A stretch of DNA of 37,747 bases from Opitutaceae bacterium BACL24 MAG-120322-bin51 (GTDB taxonomy: Bacteria; Verrucomicrobiota; Verrucomicrobiia; Opitutales; Coraliomargaritaceae), in NCBI GenBank assembly GCA_905182435.1, contig CAJJBN010000030.1:1-37747 (forward strand). Direction: 5' to 3'. Positions 28,486 through 37,734 of the stretch are shown here, one piece after another. The notes under the pieces are model-generated. The model worked only from the letters and a program-made list of their open reading frames with translations, made no database searches and was not told where the DNA came from. How positions within the stretch are numbered: position 1 is the first letter of the stretch; each line of letters opens with the position of its first letter. A program made the position numbers and the translations under genes.

Positions 28486-28899
28486 CTATACGCGTTTGGC
28501 TAGGACGCTATCAATGGAGCTGGAAAGGCGTTCGGTGCTCACTGGTTTGGCTAGGAAGTGTTCGCCGCCACTTTCATAAAAGCCACTGCCGGATTCTTTG
28601 CGTGAAACCATGGCGGAGACAAAAATAATGGGTGTGTCTTGAGTGACTGCATGTTGACGAAGTTGAACGGCCACATCGCCGCCATCAGCTTCAGGCATGA
28701 CGACGTCCAATAAGATGATCTCCGGTTTAAACTCGTTGGCGACTTGTTGAGCCATGGGGCTCTCATTGACAACACGTACGGCGTATTTACCTGATGCTTC
28801 TAGGTTGAGTTTAACCATACGTGTAAACGAGACCTCGTCATCGACTAAGAGGACTCGGCGTGGTTCAAGTCTGGGGGTATTTGAAGTCTTAGCTTTCAT
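28486..28899 (-). CDS. Single-domain response regulator
   Basis: A 137-residue receiver with no output domain. Acidic pocket Asp20/21, phosphoacceptor Asp65 (IILLDVVMPEADGGD), Ser95 in place of the more common Thr (IIFVSAM) and Lys118 (FLAKP). It overlaps the PAS kinase upstream by 11 bp and is very likely its partner. Stand-alone receivers often act by protein contact, or as a phosphate shuttle. The insert SRKESGSGFYESGGEHF between beta-4 and beta-5 is longer than average. Confidence 0.9.
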   Translation of the reverse strand: MKAKTSNTPRLEPRRVLLVDDEVSFTRMVKLNLEASGKYAVRVVNESPMAQQVANEFKPEIILLDVVMPEADGGDVAVQLRQHAVTQDTPIIFVSAMVSRKESGSGFYESGGEHFLAKPVSTERLSSSIDSVLAKRV

Positions 28900-30787
28900 T
28901 TGTTGAGGTAGTGGGAAATATCAACCGAGCACATACGCCCAATGTTGTTTTTCTATTTTCTAGTGTAATCAATCCGCGGTGCATATCAACTATACTTCGC
29001 GTTACGGAGAGACCTAGACCAGTGCCATTGCCAGTCGATTTGGAGGAATAGAAAGGATCAAATACTTTTTCGAGTGCTGCGGCGGAGAGTCCACCGCCGC
29101 TATCTTTGACCTCGATGACTACCATTTTCTCCCCGATTCGAAAGCATTCGGTCATTTGGCTGGATACGTTAGAGCCTGCTTGCTGCATAGTTTCATTATG
29201 ACTATTTACGGTGAGCTTTCCTCCATCTGGCATGACCGAGATTGCGTTTAGAAACAGATTGATAAAGACCTGTTCCATTTTTTTGGTATCTACCAATACA
29301 GCCGGTAGGTTAGGGCTTAGTTGCAACTGTAATTCGATTTGGGCCTCGTTGAAATTATGGCGCATGAATGTGAGCACGTGTTCAATGATCTCGTTAATGC
29401 TCTTCGGCACCATACTGATTTCGTGAGGTGATGAGTAGTCGAGCAGTTCGAATATGACATGGTTGGCTTTATCAGCGGCAATCTGCATATCATTGAGCAC
29501 CTCCATTATTTCTTTCGAGTCGGCTAGTTGCTTTTTTAAGAAATCCATACCAAGCGTGACGACTGCCAGTGGGTTTTTGACTTCGTGCGCGATGCCCGCA
29601 GCTAATCGACCGACGGTTTTTAGCTTTTCGGCTTCGATCAGCTGTAGCTTAGTGGTTTCGAGCGTTTTAATCACTGACTTGAGTTTGAATTCAATCTCTT
29701 TTTGAGATGTGATGTCTTGTGAGATCCCGACTAAGCCGATGCAGTTTCCAGTTTTGTCGTAAAAGGGCACTTTACTGGTTAGCAGCCACAGGTCGGGTGT
29801 ATTCTTACGCTCCCGATGATCGATCATATACTCGATCCCTTTACCTGTTTCCATGATCGCCATATCATTAGTATTAATTTTCTCAGCTTCTGTCTGGTCG
29901 AAAAAATCGAAGAGTGTTTTGCCGATCACTGTATCGATTGAGGATGCGCCCAGAAAACGAACGTGACGTTGGTTAACAATGAGGTAGCACCCTTTTCTGT
30001 CTTTGACGAAAATGCCGGCCAAAGCGTAGTCGATGATGGTCTTGAGTAGCCGCCCTTCACGTTCGAGTTGATCTTGCGCCTCGATCAGTTCGGTGACTAA
30101 GCGAGACATCCCCATGCTGCCTATGATTTGATTGTGCGTATCACGTAAAGGAACCTTAGTGGTCGAAACATAGCGAATCTGGCCGTCGTGCATCGTTTCT
30201 TTTTCGATTTTACCAATGATGGGCTTGCCGGTCTCTATGATGCTTTGATCGTCATCGTATGCCGGTTGTGCATGTTCTGGAGTGAAAAGATCAAAGTCGG
30301 TCTTGCCTATAATCTCCTGCGGATTTGAAAATCCGTAGATTTGATTCATCGTTTTACTTACTTTGAGGAAACGGCTTTGCTTGTCTTTGAAGTAGATCGC
30401 ATCAGGTAAATTCTCTAGCAATTGCTTGAGTAAGTTTTTTTCTGACAGCAGTTGCGCCTCTTTGTGGTGGCGGTGGATGGCATTGGAAATACGCGTCGGG
30501 AGTTCTCCTTCGGCCATTGAATCGGCTAGTAGGAAATCATCCACCAGAGCGATGATTTCCTGCTGCTGTTGTAGTTGCGCATGGTTTTGATATAGGCAGA
30601 GCAACGCGACTGATCTGTTGATTGCGCCGATTGATTTGATTATTTGGAGTACTTGGCTCGTTCCAACGCGCATGTCGAGCAGCACTGCATGGTAGGAATG
30701 CTTAATGTCGACGTGTTCGAGGTCATCGAGGTCATCGAGGTGTTCGATGCGCAAGAGCTCATATAGTTCATCCTCTGCTTTGGACAA
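28889..30787 (-). CDS. Histidine kinase with REC-like N-terminus and two PAS domains
   Basis: A protein of at least 632 residues. An N-terminal receiver-like domain (AVLLDMRVGTSQVLQIIKS) is followed by PAS-1 (LLENLPDAIYFKDKQSRFLK), PAS-2 (YALAGIFVKDRKGCYLIVNQ), a coiled coil, HisKA (GIAHEVKNPLAVV) and HATPase (FINLFLNAISV, VKDSGGGLS, GTGLGLSV). No membrane helix, so it senses cytoplasmic signals; the PAS cofactor is unknown. TTG at 30787 is the first accepted start, but the same frame stays open to 30892 and encodes KLLLLSPDP, which looks like the first strand of the receiver. A start at ATT 30892, or an indel, would add 35 residues. Its partner regulator overlaps downstream. Confidence 0.88.
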   Translation of the reverse strand: MSKAEDELYELLRIEHLDDLDDLEHVDIKHSYHAVLLDMRVGTSQVLQIIKSIGAINRSVALLCLYQNHAQLQQQQEIIALVDDFLLADSMAEGELPTRISNAIHRHHKEAQLLSEKNLLKQLLENLPDAIYFKDKQSRFLKVSKTMNQIYGFSNPQEIIGKTDFDLFTPEHAQPAYDDDQSIIETGKPIIGKIEKETMHDGQIRYVSTTKVPLRDTHNQIIGSMGMSRLVTELIEAQDQLEREGRLLKTIIDYALAGIFVKDRKGCYLIVNQRHVRFLGASSIDTVIGKTLFDFFDQTEAEKINTNDMAIMETGKGIEYMIDHRERKNTPDLWLLTSKVPFYDKTGNCIGLVGISQDITSQKEIEFKLKSVIKTLETTKLQLIEAEKLKTVGRLAAGIAHEVKNPLAVVTLGMDFLKKQLADSKEIMEVLNDMQIAADKANHVIFELLDYSSPHEISMVPKSINEIIEHVLTFMRHNFNEAQIELQLQLSPNLPAVLVDTKKMEQVFINLFLNAISVMPDGGKLTVNSHNETMQQAGSNVSSQMTECFRIGEKMVVIEVKDSGGGLSAAALEKVFDPFYSSKSTGNGTGLGLSVTRSIVDMHRGLITLENRKTTLGVCARLIFPTTSTNES

Positions 30788-30892
30788 ATGTTCTCGAATG
30801 ACCGATTCTTCTTGAGGATCGGGGCTTAATAGCAGGAGCTTACAAGTCGTGCCTTCTTGCGGTGCTGGGGCGTTCTTCTGTATACTTGAAAT

Positions 30893-31353
30893 TTAAGGTA
30901 TAATTACAAAATCACAAGTGGCGGATTGCATCAAGATTATGGAATGGTGTCTGAGTTTACAGTTAGTCTATTGCAGCTCTGCGCTAGTGGGATGAATCCG
31001 TGCGGGGAATTTCAGGGGCATCGTTCTCTATTCGGTGCGCAGTTTCAGTATTGGCTGACTACTGAGGCTGAGCCGATAGCGCTAAGATTAGTCGCACGGG
31101 CTTCTCGTTTGCTCAAAATGCTTGGTTGCAACCGGTGTTGAAACGAGGCGTGTGGATCGCATAGAAGATCAGATCAGCGTCACCTGGGTAGGTTGATTTG
31201 TGCTAATCGGTCGTTATGCTAGGCTGCACTTGTGCGCGTGCGATTGCAATAGTTGGATTATCGGGATTTTTCGACAGTTTCAAAATCGAGCAGCACTCGG
31301 CAGTTTCAAACTCGCCGGCTTGGTTGCTTCGCTTGATCTCTGGGTGCATTCAA
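30893..31353. other. Gap of about 460 bp without a supportable gene
   Basis: Small frames exist (for example 30926-31141) but none looks like a known protein. I see no terminator for aroB, no RNA gene and no palindrome here. The promoter of the PAS kinase should lie close to 30900. Confidence 0.5.
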
Positions 31354-32448
31354 TTATCTCGCGCCGACTGTTTTCCAGAGTGCTTCAACCAGTGCGACAT
31401 CGATTCCGTCAGTGGTCACGGCGTGACCGAAGGTTTGCATGCTAATAAAGCGCAGACGTCCGTTGCGGTTTTTTTTGTCACGCTGCATCGCGGCCATCAG
31501 CTCAGAGATCGGTAGGGGTGCCTTAAGACTTGTCGGTAGGGCGCACTTCTCGATCAGTGTATTGGCGCGGGCGATGTCGCTGGCGTCAATTTGGCCGAGT
31601 TCGACCGAAAGTCGGGTGGCGAGGTTGAGGCCGATGGCAACGGCTTCGCCGTGTAAATACTGACCATAGCCGGCGACGTTCTCGATCGCATGGGCAAAGG
31701 TGTGTCCGAGGTTGAGCAGGGCGCGTCCGCCTGTGGCTGCAGTCTCTTTTTCGTCGTCGGCGACGATCTCGGCTTTGATTGCGCAGCAACGACGGACGAT
31801 GGCTGCGAGTTCAGGAGAGCTTGCGGTGAGTGAGTTAACTTGCTCCAGTTCTTTGAAGAAATCCAAGTCGAAGAGCATGCCATATTTGATGACCTCAGCC
31901 ATGCCCGCAGCGAATTCGCGCGGTGGTAAGGTTTCCAGCAGGCGGGTCTCGAGGTAGACGGCTTTGGGCTGCCAAAATGCGCCGACTAGATTTTTACCTT
32001 CAGGCAGGTTGATGCCGGTCTTGCCGCCGACCGAGCTGTCGACCATCGAGAGGAGGGTGGTTGGAATTTGGTAAAAATCAATGCCGCGCAGATAGCTGGC
32101 TGCCACGTAGCCAGAGAGGTCGCCGATGACGCCACCACCAAATGCGAACAATGCACAGTCGCGGTTGGCAGATTGCCCCGCGAGGAAGCTGAGGGCTTGG
32201 CTGAAGAATTCGACCGACTTAGTCTTTTCGCCGGACGGCAGGCTGAGTATTTCGGTATCTTCGAAACCGGCCTGAGCAAGGACGTCAGGTTGAGCGGCGA
32301 GCACTTTGGCATCGCTGAGCACACGGACAGTGCGGCCAGCCGCGCGTAGGGCCGCGACGTCGTTTTTCAACGCACTCAGACTGTCGCTGAAATGAATTGG
32401 ATACGCGCGTTCGGCGAGTTCGACGGTGAGTGGTGCGATGGTGCTCAT
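31354..32448 (-). CDS. aroB: 3-dehydroquinate synthase
   Basis: A 364-residue NAD- and Zn-dependent enzyme, second step of the shikimate pathway (DAHP to 3-dehydroquinate). Signatures are LPSGEKTKS, FGGGVIGDLSGYVAASYLRG (NAD loop), QIPTTLLSMVDSSVGGKTGI, NLVGAFWQPKAV and FAAGMAEVIKYG. Zinc ligands: Glu in AAGMAEVIK, His in LGHTFAHAIE and His in YLHGEAVAIG. It lies last in a ribH-nusB-ftsY-aroB run on the minus strand, 88 bp after ftsY, with a REP-like element in that gap. The start MSTIAPLTVELAERAYPIHF looks right. Confidence 0.96.
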   Translation of the reverse strand: MSTIAPLTVELAERAYPIHFSDSLSALKNDVAALRAAGRTVRVLSDAKVLAAQPDVLAQAGFEDTEILSLPSGEKTKSVEFFSQALSFLAGQSANRDCALFAFGGGVIGDLSGYVAASYLRGIDFYQIPTTLLSMVDSSVGGKTGINLPEGKNLVGAFWQPKAVYLETRLLETLPPREFAAGMAEVIKYGMLFDLDFFKELEQVNSLTASSPELAAIVRRCCAIKAEIVADDEKETAATGGRALLNLGHTFAHAIENVAGYGQYLHGEAVAIGLNLATRLSVELGQIDASDIARANTLIEKCALPTSLKAPLPISELMAAMQRDKKNRNGRLRFISMQTFGHAVTTDGIDVALVEALWKTVGAR

Positions 32449-32516
32449 GTTAGTCGTTGTTGTGGGCTCGAGCCTACTCGATCTCCAGTAGGGCTAAAAG
32501 CTAAAATGGAAGGTGC

Positions 32517-32540
32517 GGCCTTTGCAAGCAAAGCCCCTAC
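32517..32540 (-). repeat. REP-like hairpin with GTAG head at the ftsY stop
   Basis: On the minus strand: gtag (32540-32537), then ggg and the stem ctttgc-tt-gcaaag, and ggcc. The TAG of the head is the ftsY stop codon. Located at the 3' end of ftsY, in the gap before aroB. Confidence 0.55.
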
Positions 32541-33463
32541 GCGTCATCAGTAATTCCAAAAATGGCGTTGGCGTAGTTTTTCGCCGAGAAGGGTTGTAGA
32601 TCGTCGGGTTGTTCGCCGAGGCCGACGAAGTAAATAGGTAGCTTCAATTCACGGTAGATGCCGACGAGTGCTCCGCCGCGGCTGGTGCCGTCGAGCTTAG
32701 TGATGATCAACCCTGTGAGTGGGAAGGTTTCGTTGAAGACGCGCGCTTGCTCAATCGAGTTGGAGCCGAGACTGCCGTCGACGACCAACCAACTGTGGTG
32801 TGGTGCTTCGGGGTCTTGTTTCTGGATGACGCGTTTTAATTTTTCGAGCTCCTTCATTAGGTTGCTCTTGGTATGCAAACGGCCTGCGGTGTCGAGAATC
32901 ACGATGTCGCGGCCTCGGCTTTTGGCTGCTTCATACGCATCAAAGGCGACGGCGGCGGAGTCGGCGCCGTGATGGCTGGCGACGATGTCGATCTTCAGCT
33001 GATCGGCCCAGTATTTGATCTGTTCGTTGGCTGCTGCACGGAAAGTGTCGCACGCGCCAATTAGCAGGCTGTATCCTTCATTCTGATACAGGTGTCCGAG
33101 CTTAGCGGTAGTGGTCGTCTTGCCGGAGCCGTTGACGCCGATTAGGCAGATGACCTCGGGCTTGTGTTGGCCGACGGTGACGATGCCTTCAGATCCTTCG
33201 AGCACGCGGGTGAGCACGGTTGCGCCGATTTTGGCCGCGTCTTGGCCGCGAATTTGCTTGTCGGCCTTGTAGGCAGCTTGAATCTCTTCGATGATTTCCT
33301 CTACGGTTTCGACGCCAAAGTCGGCGGTGTAGAGGGCTTCTTCGAGTTGATCGAGTGCGCTTTGATCCAGCTTGGCGCCGGAGAAGATGCCATCAAAGGC
33401 CTTGTGGAAAGTAGGGGTCTGGCGCTTGAGCCCCTCTTTGAATTTTTTAAAGAGACTACGCAT
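32537..33463 (-). CDS. ftsY: Signal recognition particle receptor FtsY
   Basis: A 308-residue SRP GTPase that docks ribosome-SRP complexes at the inner membrane. The N domain (about 20-90) is followed by the G domain: G1 GVNGSGKTTTTAKLG, DTFRAAANEQ, G3 DTAGRLH, G4 TKLDGTSRGG and the closing GLGEQPDDLQPF. The acidic A domain of E. coli FtsY is absent, as in many non-enteric bacteria; the N-terminus (MRSLFKKFKEGLKRQTP) is a basic amphipathic segment that could bind membrane. It lies 11 bp after nusB. Its TAG stop is inside a REP-like GTAG head. Confidence 0.96.
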   Translation of the reverse strand: MRSLFKKFKEGLKRQTPTFHKAFDGIFSGAKLDQSALDQLEEALYTADFGVETVEEIIEEIQAAYKADKQIRGQDAAKIGATVLTRVLEGSEGIVTVGQHKPEVICLIGVNGSGKTTTTAKLGHLYQNEGYSLLIGACDTFRAAANEQIKYWADQLKIDIVASHHGADSAAVAFDAYEAAKSRGRDIVILDTAGRLHTKSNLMKELEKLKRVIQKQDPEAPHHSWLVVDGSLGSNSIEQARVFNETFPLTGLIITKLDGTSRGGALVGIYRELKLPIYFVGLGEQPDDLQPFSAKNYANAIFGITDDA

Positions 33464-33474
33464 TCGTCGATTCC

Positions 33475-33933
33475 TTAGTCCGCTGCTTTACGCAGAGGTC
33501 GTGTGATTTTGTCCTTCATCTTATCGAGAATCCCGTTGATGAAGCGCTTAGAGTCAGGATTTGAGAAGATCTTACTTAGGTCGATCGCTTCGTTGATGCT
33601 GACGATCGGTGGGATGTCGTTGCGGTAGAGGAGCTCGTAAATAGCAAGACGCAGGATGGCGAGGTCGACTTTAGCGATACGATCAAAGGTCCAGTTGTTG
33701 GCGTGCTCACTGATATGGCCATCGATGATTTCGATGTTTTCGATGGTTCCGAGCGCAAGCTCTTCGGCAAAGGCGTAGTAGGCGCGATCTTCTTCCTGGT
33801 TCTCAAAGAACTGGCAGACGTCGTCCGCGAGGATTTCCGGCTTGTTCGACTCCCATTGGTAGAGGAACTGCACGGTGCTCATGCGGTTTTCACGGCGTTG
33901 TGAGCGGCGGGTTACTGGTTCGTTGTCTTCCAT
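33475..33933 (-). CDS. nusB: Transcription antitermination factor NusB
   Basis: A 152-residue all-helical protein that binds BoxA RNA with S10 in rRNA antitermination. The basic N-terminus RRSQRRENRMSTVQFLYQWE and the conserved C-terminal blocks DRIAKVDLAILRLAIYELLY, IPPIVSINEAIDLSKIF and SKRFINGILDKM identify it. It begins inside the end of ribH (22-bp overlap), so the two are translationally coupled; ribH-nusB pairing is very common in bacteria. ftsY follows after 11 bp. Confidence 0.95.
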   Translation of the reverse strand: MEDNEPVTRRSQRRENRMSTVQFLYQWESNKPEILADDVCQFFENQEEDRAYYAFAEELALGTIENIEIIDGHISEHANNWTFDRIAKVDLAILRLAIYELLYRNDIPPIVSINEAIDLSKIFSNPDSKRFINGILDKMKDKITRPLRKAAD

Positions 33934-34388
33934 GTGTGTGTAAATTGAGCCATTTCGAGGGCTGCTTGGGCAAATTCTTTGCCACGGTTGATGGTTGCTC
34001 CGGCGCGAGCCTCAGCTTGTGCGAGGTGGTTGACGACTAGGATGCCGTTAATGACGGGTACTTTTTGAGCGATACTGACATTGAGTAAGGCAGTGGCGGT
34101 ACTGTCACCGATGATTTCGTGGTGATTGGTGTCACCAGCGATGACGACGCCGATCACGATGATAGCGTCGAATTGAGAGTGGTGCGCGACTGTCGAGGCT
34201 GCGTAGGGGAGCTCGGCGGCTCCAGGGACACGCTCGATTAACGGGGCTTCGGCACCTGCTGCAGTGAGTGTGGCACTGGCATGCTGAACGAGCGAGTCGA
34301 CCAGTGCTTCATTATAGCGCGAGGCAATGATTGCAAAGCGCAGGCCGCTGCCGTCAATTTGTTGGATGCTTGGAATGTCGAGACTCAT
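33912..34388 (-). CDS. ribH: 6,7-dimethyl-8-ribityllumazine synthase
   Basis: A 158-residue subunit of the riboflavin pathway; it joins 5-amino-6-ribitylaminouracil and dihydroxybutanone phosphate. Substrate and fold motifs are ASRYNEALVDSLVQHA, ERVPGAAELPYAA (the PGAxE loop), FDAIIVIGVVIAGDTNHHEI (catalytic His) and VPVINGILVVNHLAQAEARA. Length is normal. It is first in the ribH-nusB-ftsY-aroB run. The other riboflavin genes (ribD, ribE, ribBA) are not in the window. The 5' side abuts the RAYT/REP island. Confidence 0.94.
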   Translation of the reverse strand: MSLDIPSIQQIDGSGLRFAIIASRYNEALVDSLVQHASATLTAAGAEAPLIERVPGAAELPYAASTVAHHSQFDAIIVIGVVIAGDTNHHEIIGDSTATALLNVSIAQKVPVINGILVVNHLAQAEARAGATINRGKEFAQAALEMAQFTHTWKTTNQ

Positions 34389-34461
34389 TAAGAGAGATGA
34401 CTAAGAACGCCGAACCTTGAACATTCAACGTCGAACTTCGCATACCTCAGAGGGGGATTTA

Positions 34462-34567
34462 CGGGTAGCGCAGGTGCGTCCCGCACCGCATGGGTTGTGT
34501 TGGTTTGTGGTGCAGGTCGGTTTGCGTTGGCCATTCGGGTGCGGCGCGGGACCCGCCTGCACTACCT
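34462..34567. repeat. Inverted REP pair downstream of the RAYT gene
   Basis: Left unit (34462-34492) has gtag, then a stem ggtgcg-tcc-cgcacc. It is identical over 31 bp to 35067-35097. The right unit (34540-34567, minus strand) has gtag then gcaggcgggtcccgcgccgc. The TAG stop codon of the RAYT gene, at 34562-34564, is inside the right unit's head. Confidence 0.85.
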
Positions 34568-35035
34568 CTGAAACTCGGATTCTGACCAAGTGTAAGGCCA
34601 ATCTGTGGCGATTTTAACCAAATCCGCTCTGACGGGGTTCATTCTCAAATAGTCCTCTTTTCCCTCCAGCGACGCGCGATCACGGATGCGGTGCTCGAAG
34701 AAGCCTTCTTGCCATTGGATGTCCTGTGATTTTTTGAGATAGCTTTTCCAAGGGGAAATGATTTGAGAAATACTGAATTGTGCCGTGTTCAAGGAGACGA
34801 GTAGATGTAAGTGATCTGGCATGACGACGGCCAGTTTTGGATACCATTTACTGGATTCTGTGTAAACCTGAATGGCTTGTTTGATTGCCTCTGCTGTCGC
34901 AGGACGAGCTAGCTGGTTGGTTCTGCGGGCAGCTGCGTTGATCGTAATGAAATAGGTCGCGCCGTCTTCTACCCAAGAGGGAATCCCATGTTTCAGTCGA
35001 ATGCGTTCGAAGGACTCCATGGTGATATGATGCAA
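34562..35035 (-). CDS. REP-associated tyrosine transposase (RAYT, IS200-like Y1 fold)
   Basis: A 157-residue single-strand DNA transposase of the TnpA-REP group. The metal-binding motif is VVMPDHLHLLVS with His75 and His77. Other family blocks are ATYFITINAAARR, QEGFFEHRIRDRASLEGK and DYLRMNPVRADLV; Tyr129 or a nearby Tyr may be the nucleophile. Such proteins cut and join REP hairpins next to a GTAG head and are domesticated, single-copy genes in most genomes. Here the gene sits between two inverted REP pairs, and its own stop is made by a REP head. The frame starts at ATG 35035; Met6 at 35020 is an alternative. Confidence 0.92.
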   Translation of the reverse strand: MHHITMESFERIRLKHGIPSWVEDGATYFITINAAARRTNQLARPATAEAIKQAIQVYTESSKWYPKLAVVMPDHLHLLVSLNTAQFSISQIISPWKSYLKKSQDIQWQEGFFEHRIRDRASLEGKEDYLRMNPVRADLVKIATDWPYTWSESEFQR

Positions 35036-35066
35036 GAGCGTTGCTTGAGGTCTAGTATGAAGTTTT

Positions 35067-35171
35067 CGGGTAGCGCAGGTGCGTCCCGCACCGCATGCAT
35101 TGCATTAGATCGTCGTGCTGGTCGATTGCTCTGGGGCATTGAGTGCGGCGCGGGACGCGCCTGCGCTACCT
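35067..35171. repeat. Inverted REP pair upstream of the RAYT gene
   Basis: Left unit (35067-35097) is an exact 31-bp copy of 34462-34492. The right unit (35143-35171, minus strand) has gtag then gcgcaggcgcgtcccgcgcc. With the downstream pair it brackets the RAYT gene symmetrically. Confidence 0.85.
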
Positions 35172-35240
35172 TGCGTCGTGTTTAATTCCTGCAAAAAATC
35201 CACAATTCGATGTTGGACGTTCAACCTTCGATGTTTTTAG

Positions 35241-36371
<1,131 letters not shown>

Positions 36372-36374
36372 AAA

Positions 36375-36437
36375 GTAGCAGCCGGCATCCTGCCGCTTGC
36401 ACGGTGGATGAGAAAAGCGGCAGGATGCCGCTGCTAC
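36375..36437. repeat. Inverted REP pair between tgt and recO
   Basis: Left unit (36375-36398) has gtag then a cggca-tcc-tgccg hairpin. The right unit (36437-36415, minus strand) has gtag then gcggca-tcc-tgccgc. The arms are complementary over about 23 bp with one extra base. The recO stop TAG (36434-36436) is the right head. The pair could also serve as a terminator for both convergent genes. Confidence 0.8.
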
Positions 36438-37066
36438 TGTAAACTGCTTGGCAACATTAAGTCAGTTTCGCGGCGGAGCCAGTGGCAGAGGTTACGGCTG
36501 ATCTGTGCGCACACTTCCAGCTGTTCGGGAGCTGCGCTGTCGGGCGTGGGTGGGTTGATCAATTGCTTGGCTGATTCGCGTAAATTAGCTGGAAGCTCCG
36601 GCCACCACGCTTCGCGCACCGGATAGCCTTCGTCTTTGAGTAGGATGTAGATCGCTTTTAGAAAAACAATCGCTGGGAGTGCGCGCTCGGCGAAGGCGTC
36701 TAGGGTGCGTTCGGTAATATGGTAAAGCGCTGCGGGGTCGGCCATGTGCGGGCCATTTTGAGCAATGAGCGCACAGAAATCGGAGGCGTGTTGTAGTTTG
36801 CGATACGATTGGCCGATAGCGCTATGGCGGTGCACCAGCTGGTAGTCTTTAACGAAACGAGCCGTGCCCTGCTTTGAGGTTTCCAGTTGTATGTCGGCGG
36901 TATCGAATAAATCTGGCTCGGTACTCTGCGAGCGGTTCCTCGAGAGTCGCTTGAGGCAAAGAAAGGTGCCGCTCTCTGCGGTGAGAATGTCGATTTTATG
37001 AAAGGACTCGCCACTGGCAGCGATGCGCAGCACCAACGCGCGTTCGGTCACCGCGGGTGCGCTCAT
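36434..37066 (-). CDS. recO: DNA repair protein RecO
   Basis: A 210-residue RecO-like protein. RecO helps load RecA on gapped DNA together with RecR. The N-terminal OB-fold shows ERALVLRIAASGESFHKIDI and ILTAESGTFLCLKRLSR; the rest is the helical domain with LDAFAERALPAIVFLKAIYI. The usual zinc-finger Cys residues of some RecO proteins are not seen. Identification rests on the N-terminal domain and length, so it is moderately sure. It overlaps the DUF502 gene start/stop by 4 bp (ATGA), so the two are coupled. Confidence 0.8.
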   Translation of the reverse strand: MSAPAVTERALVLRIAASGESFHKIDILTAESGTFLCLKRLSRNRSQSTEPDLFDTADIQLETSKQGTARFVKDYQLVHRHSAIGQSYRKLQHASDFCALIAQNGPHMADPAALYHITERTLDAFAERALPAIVFLKAIYILLKDEGYPVREAWWPELPANLRESAKQLINPPTPDSAAPEQLEVCAQISRNLCHWLRRETDLMLPSSLQ

Positions 37067-37734
37067 GCGCTGGCGCTGGCTTCTGCCGGATTGTTGATCA
37101 GTACGGCTTCGCCACTCGCGCGATTCGGCACCACTGCGCCGCCGGAGATGATGAGCTTCATACCGTCGGTAATCGCCATGTCCAAGCGTGTGATGTCTTC
37201 TTCGGGTAGCATCAGCAGGAAACCACTGGTTGGATTGGGCGTGGTGGGCACGAAGACGTTGACGATATGTTCGCCGGTGACGTCTTGTGTTTCGCCTTTA
37301 GCGGTGCTGGTGAGGAAGCCGAGCACGTAGCAACGCTTGCGCGGATATTCGATGAGCACGACTTCCTGGAAAACGGCCTTCTTTTGCTGGCTGAAGGTCT
37401 GCACGATTTGTTGGACGGATCGGTAGACCGTGCTGACGAAGGGTAATCGATCCAGTAGAAGTTCCATGCTGTTGAGGAGGATACGGCCGATAAAGATGCG
37501 CGAGCCGTAGCCGAGTAAGGTGATGAGCAGTAACACGACCAGCACGGAAATGAACTCAAGGCCGAGCTGCACGACGGGCATCAATTTGAATTCCGGATCT
37601 AAGAACCAGAAGAAGTATTTACTGGCGGGTGTGCCGATTTTATCGAGCAGGAAGCGGATGGCAATCATCGTCACGGCGAGTGGCAGAATGACGACGATGC
37701 CAGTGATGAATGCATTTCGTAGAGAGCGTAACAT
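37063..37734 (-). CDS. DUF502 family membrane protein
   Basis: A 223-residue protein. Helix 1 (about 8-30: FITGIVVILPLAVTMIAIRF) and helix 2 (about 58-80: FISVLVVLLLITLLGYGSRI) are followed by the family block LDRLPFVSTVYRSVQQIVQT and a cytoplasmic or periplasmic beta domain with EVVLIEYPRKRCYVLGFLT and VNVFVPTTPNPTSGFLLMLP. These are DUF502 hallmarks; a transport or envelope role is often proposed, but function is unknown. It precedes recO in one transcript. Only 13 bp of upstream sequence is in the window, so the promoter is not visible. Confidence 0.92.
   Translation of the reverse strand: MLRSLRNAFITGIVVILPLAVTMIAIRFLLDKIGTPASKYFFWFLDPEFKLMPVVQLGLEFISVLVVLLLITLLGYGSRIFIGRILLNSMELLLDRLPFVSTVYRSVQQIVQTFSQQKKAVFQEVVLIEYPRKRCYVLGFLTSTAKGETQDVTGEHIVNVFVPTTPNPTSGFLLMLPEEDITRLDMAITDGMKLIISGGAVVPNRASGEAVLINNPAEASASA

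Noticed and set aside
30926..31141. A 71-residue plus-strand frame in the gap before aroB
   Set aside because: No start signal, no recognisable motif; composition like random sequence.
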